A stretch of 61,293 nt of DNA from JBPYFK01 sp051984675 (lineage in GTDB: Bacteria; Actinomycetota; Actinomycetes; Mycobacteriales; Pseudonocardiaceae): assembly GCA_051984675.1 (NCBI GenBank), contig JBPYFK010000011.1, positions 1 to 61,293 on the forward strand, written 5' to 3'. A program made the translations under genes and the position numbers. A model generated the notes under the pieces. The model saw only the letters and a list, made by a program, of their open reading frames with translations. It made no database searches and was not told where the DNA came from. Each line of letters begins with the position of its first letter. Position 1 is the stretch's first letter. Shown here piece after piece: positions 58,706 to 61,293 of this stretch.

Positions 58706-59392
58706 ATGGTTCGCACTCTGCGCAAGCACAACCACCGGGCACGCGCGGGCGGAGTCCGGGCGCGCCGAGCCCGCATGCCCGCCGAAGTCCCGACGCAGAC
58801 CACGGCCGACACGGCGGAGGACGCGAAGACCAACCGGCCAGCGCGCCGGCGGGAGAAGCAGCAGGACCGGCCGGTCACGGTACGAGACGTCAAGAGGATG
58901 ATCGCCATCGCCAAGATCGCCGTACCGCTGGCGACCCCGTTCGTGTTGAAAGCGCTCGGGTGGCTCCGCGCCCGACTCGACGAGATGCGCGCACGCCGGC
59001 TCGGCATCCCTGTGGGTGACCTCGCACGGTTCTCCGGCAGAGGCGCCGCGCTGCACGCCAGGATCGCCGGCATCGCCGACGTGCTCGGTGAGCTGCGCGA
59101 ACGCGCCCACGGCAAGACCGACCAGGACAGCATCGCGGCGGAGAGGTTCGCCGACACCGCACGGCAGCGCCTCACCGAGCTGACCAGCGTGGTCCGCGCG
59201 GCCGAGCGGATGCCGGCCCCGCGGCGCCGGGCCGCGCACCACGCGGTGGCCGCCGAACTGGACCGGATCGACGACGGCCTGCTCGACCACCTGGGCGTGG
59301 AGCATCCGGCGGCGGCCGGAACCGGCCGGCGCCACCGGGGCAAGCACCGCCCGGACCAACCTCTTCCCGGAGTTGACACATCAGACATCTAG
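58706..59392 (+). CDS. DUF6474-family protein
   Basis: A 228-residue basic protein of an uncharacterised actinobacterial family. An Arg/Lys-rich N-terminus is followed by VTVRDVKRMIAIAKIAVPLA and a hydrophobic stretch (PLATPFVLKALGWLRARLDE), then helices with RERAHGKTDQDSIAAERFAD. It may associate with the membrane through the hydrophobic segment. ATG 58706 follows GGGGGG; earlier in-frame starts add 17 unconserved residues. Confidence 0.75.
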   Translation: MVRTLRKHNHRARAGGVRARRARMPAEVPTQTTADTAEDAKTNRPARRREKQQDRPVTVRDVKRMIAIAKIAVPLATPFVLKALGWLRARLDEMRARRLGIPVGDLARFSGRGAALHARIAGIADVLGELRERAHGKTDQDSIAAERFADTARQRLTELTSVVRAAERMPAPRRRAAHHAVAAELDRIDDGLLDHLGVEHPAAAGTGRRHRGKHRPDQPLPGVDTSDI

Positions 59393-59471
59393 ACTCCGTC
59401 GTTACTGCCCGTAGTATCCCCCCTGCTCGATCAGGGGCTCTAGCCGGTTGTTCTGAGGAGCTTTGGTCCCC

Positions 59472-60209
59472 ATGCGCATTCACCGCGTTGCGACCCGGAC
59501 CGCGGCCGTGACGGCGACGCTCGGGATCGTGTGCCTCACCGCCGCAGGCACCGCCTCGGCGCACGTCACAGCCAACTCGGGGCAGGCCGCCCAGGGTGGG
59601 TACGCCAAAATCAGCTTCCGGGTACCGGACGAGCAGCCGAACGCGGGCACCATCAAGCTCACCGTGACCTTCCCGACCGACCACCCCCTGACCTCGGTGC
59701 GCACCAAGCCGATGCCCGGATGGACCGCGCAGGTCGACAAGGTCAAGCTCGACAAGCCCGTGACCGTGGAAGGTGCGCAGGTCACCGAAGCCGTGCGCAG
59801 CGTCACCTGGACCGCCGACCCCGGTGTGCGAATCGCGCCGGAGCAGTTCGAGGAGTTCGACGTCAGCACGGGCCCGCTGCCGAAGGACACCGACAAACTG
59901 GTCCTGCCGGCCGAGCAGACCTACGACAACGGCCAGATCGTCCGCTGGGACGCCCCGCCGCAGGCCCCGGGCGCGCCGGAGCCAGAGCACCCCGCCCCAA
60001 CCGTGAAGCTGGTCGCCGGCGGACAGGGCTCCGATCACCCTGATGCCGACCACGCAGGCATGACCGCATCAAGCCACCACTCCGATGCCGACCACCCCAG
60101 CGGCACGGACAACACCGCCCGACTGCTCGGCGGCGCCGGTCTGGTCGTCGGCGCGCTGGGGCTCGGTGTCGGAGCCGGCGCCCTCAGCCGAGGCAGGCGG
60201 AGCCGATGA
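59472..60209 (+). CDS. ycnI: YcnI-family copper-binding protein
   Basis: A 245-residue exported, membrane-anchored protein. The signal peptide ends at TASAH, which leaves a mature N-terminal His, the known Cu(II) ligand of YcnI/DUF1775. The DUF1775 domain covers 33-~180. A His/Asp-rich linker (SSHHSDADHPSG and preceding HPDADHAG) probably binds more metal, and a C-terminal helix anchors it. GAGGAGC precedes ATG 59472. It overlaps the copC-like gene by ATGA, a typical copper-handling pair. Confidence 0.92.
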   Translation: MRIHRVATRTAAVTATLGIVCLTAAGTASAHVTANSGQAAQGGYAKISFRVPDEQPNAGTIKLTVTFPTDHPLTSVRTKPMPGWTAQVDKVKLDKPVTVEGAQVTEAVRSVTWTADPGVRIAPEQFEEFDVSTGPLPKDTDKLVLPAEQTYDNGQIVRWDAPPQAPGAPEPEHPAPTVKLVAGGQGSDHPDADHAGMTASSHHSDADHPSGTDNTARLLGGAGLVVGALGLGVGAGALSRGRRSR

Positions 60210-60730
60210 GACAACGTCTGCTAAGCATCGTGCTGCTGGCCTTCCTCGGGATGGCCACCGTCACCGGGACCGCGCTGGCCCACGACACGCTGGTGAACAC
60301 CGACCCGGCGGACGGCGCGCAGCTCGCCGCCGGCCCCGCCCAGGTGCGGCTGGTCTTCGACCAGCCGGTGCACGGCGGCTACAACACAGTCACGGTGTCG
60401 GGTCCAGGCAACACGCACTGGACCACCGGGCCCGTATCCGTGCGAGACAACACCGTCACCGCGCCGCTGGGCGAACTCGGCCCGGCCGGGCAGTACGTGA
60501 TCGGCTACCGCATCCTGTCCAACGACGGGCATCCCGTCACCGGCAAGGTCACCTTCACGCTGACCCAACCCGGCCATGGCACGCCGGCGCCGCCGCCCCA
60601 GGGCAACGACACGCAACCGGGCGCGCAGAGTGCCTCCGGCATGCCGGTCTGGCCTTGGATCGCCGGCGCGGTCGTACTGGTCGCGGTGGGCTTGGTCCTG
60701 GCACTGCGTCTCGGACGCGAACGAAGCTGA
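60206..60730 (+). CDS. CopC-domain copper-binding protein
   Basis: A 174-residue exported protein: signal peptide ending TGTALA-H, so His1 of the mature form is a Cu ligand. The CopC domain follows (VNTDPADGAQLAAGPAQVRL, GYRILSNDGHPVTGKVTFTL with the second ligand His), then a Pro/Gln-rich spacer and a C-terminal membrane helix. It lacks a fused CopD. Coupled to ycnI by 4-bp overlap. Confidence 0.92.
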   Translation: MRQRLLSIVLLAFLGMATVTGTALAHDTLVNTDPADGAQLAAGPAQVRLVFDQPVHGGYNTVTVSGPGNTHWTTGPVSVRDNTVTAPLGELGPAGQYVIGYRILSNDGHPVTGKVTFTLTQPGHGTPAPPPQGNDTQPGAQSASGMPVWPWIAGAVVLVAVGLVLALRLGRERS

Positions 60731-60970
60731 GGACCTCGGACTTCGAAGAGTTGGCCACATTCGTAGGCCCGCGGCCAGGACCACCGCAGTCCTGCCCACG
60801 ACCTACCGCGCCAGTGGGCGGCCGCGCCGAGCGCACGCCGGCCCAGCGCGGGAGGCCATTCGAGTGAGATGTGGGTGATGCGGGTCGTGCCGGGAACCAG
60901 CGCCCGCACCCGCGACGACTCCTTCGAGTGACACCCATTCGCGGACCAGGAAGCGGGGGCCAACAGCGAC
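60731..60970. other. Intergenic region before DUF5134 gene
   Basis: 240 bp without a supported gene. Two short direct repeats containing TTCGAGTGA (near 60858 and 60924) are visible; no known copper operator was recognised. Confidence 0.4.
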
Positions 60971-61293
60971 ATGGGAGCAATGGACGGGCACATGGCGATG
61001 AGCATGGCGCTGCTGCCGGCCTGGCTGCGCCTGGTCTGGGTCATCGTGCTCGCCGGCGTCACACTGGTGCACCTCTGGCATGCCCGCTCAATGTCGGGAC
61101 AGCCTCGTTGGTGGCACGTCGCCCATACCGTCATGGCCCTGGGCATGCTCGCCATGTACGCCGCCCATCCCATGGCCCAGCGCGGCTTGGACAGGGGTGA
61201 GGCCGTGGTTTTCGGCGTCGCCACCGTCGTTCTCGCGGTGACGACTGCAGTGCTGCGCCGCAGGGAGGACGTGCTCAACCCAGTGTGGGTGGC
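60971..61293 (+). CDS. DUF5134 membrane protein, truncated by window end
   Basis: The first ~107 residues of a membrane protein. MGAMDGHMAMSMALLPAWLR is Met/His-rich and is followed by at least three helices with conserved His (VTLVHLWHARSM, HVAHTVMALGMLAMYAAHPM). Met and His in this arrangement suit copper. Family match is DUF5134, often found beside YcnI genes in actinobacteria. ATG 60980 is an alternative start. The 3' end is beyond the window. Confidence 0.78.
   Translation, partial: MGAMDGHMAMSMALLPAWLRLVWVIVLAGVTLVHLWHARSMSGQPRWWHVAHTVMALGMLAMYAAHPMAQRGLDRGEAVVFGVATVVLAVTTAVLRRREDVLNPVWV

Overview
This window is about 70% GC with strongly G/C-biased third codon positions. It carries a mycothiol-dependent isomerase-family gene, a fused cydDC gene, DUF5926 and DUF6474 genes and IdeR/DtxR-type iron boxes. 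That combination points to a high-GC actinobacterium, most likely Pseudonocardiaceae; the family-level call is inference. I see no CRISPR array, integrase, transposase or prophage. Gene starts were chosen from Shine-Dalgarno spacing, start/stop overlaps and, for several genes, a -10-like hexamer 6-7 nt upstream of GTG, which suggests leaderless mRNAs.

Layout. (1) 1-7400: serS (cut by the window edge), a beta-lactamase-fold hydrolase, a YgiB/YgiC-like pair, a septum-formation-family protein, a small zincin, then pheA overlapped by a histidine phosphatase gene. (2) 7665-17952: macro-domain protein, Hsp20 with an upstream HAIR (HspR) site, DoxX-like protein, and a NarL-type response regulator convergent with a GAF histidine kinase. 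The kinase is the last gene of the cydA-cydB-cydDC operon, and the space before cydA is densely structured. (3) 18170-23927: secreted GH65 enzyme, and an IclR / fumarylacetoacetase / unknown-protein cluster. (4) 24327-31188: iron-box-controlled DUF2470 gene, CPBP protease, arginine deiminase, BfrB-type ferritin, a SEC-C protein, a glycerophosphodiesterase, a DUF4328 membrane protein and a rhodanese. (5) 31248-37826: a LytS/LytTR two-component system with a solute:sodium symporter and an S49 peptidase, then a TetR regulator behind a repeat-rich intergenic region. (6) 37869-49812: DNA glycosylase, LhgO, tRNA-Gly, dodecin, a second Hsp20, several small unknown genes, a repetitive secreted protein, MsrA, GtrA and an EamA transporter. 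(7) 49821-61293: a cluster of DnaA boxes, gamma-glutamyltransferase, a hydrolase coupled to an apparent gene-fusion remnant, UDP-glucose dehydrogenase, AKR and SDR oxidoreductases, a TM0106-type nuclease, and a YcnI/CopC/DUF5134 copper cluster.

Gene order serS, septum protein, metallopeptidase, phosphatase, pheA, DUF2470, ferritin, glpQ, membrane protein matches what I recall of the oriC-proximal Rv3834c-Rv3843c region of Mycobacterium tuberculosis. Here a 16-kb respiratory, stress and catabolic block sits between pheA and the DUF2470 gene.

The signals most worth following are a 13-bp motif, GTCCACA(T/A/G)TGGAC, enriched inside genes across the whole window; a cluster of DnaA boxes embedded in a 17-bp inverted repeat far from any dnaA gene; and the multi-hairpin region upstream of cydA.
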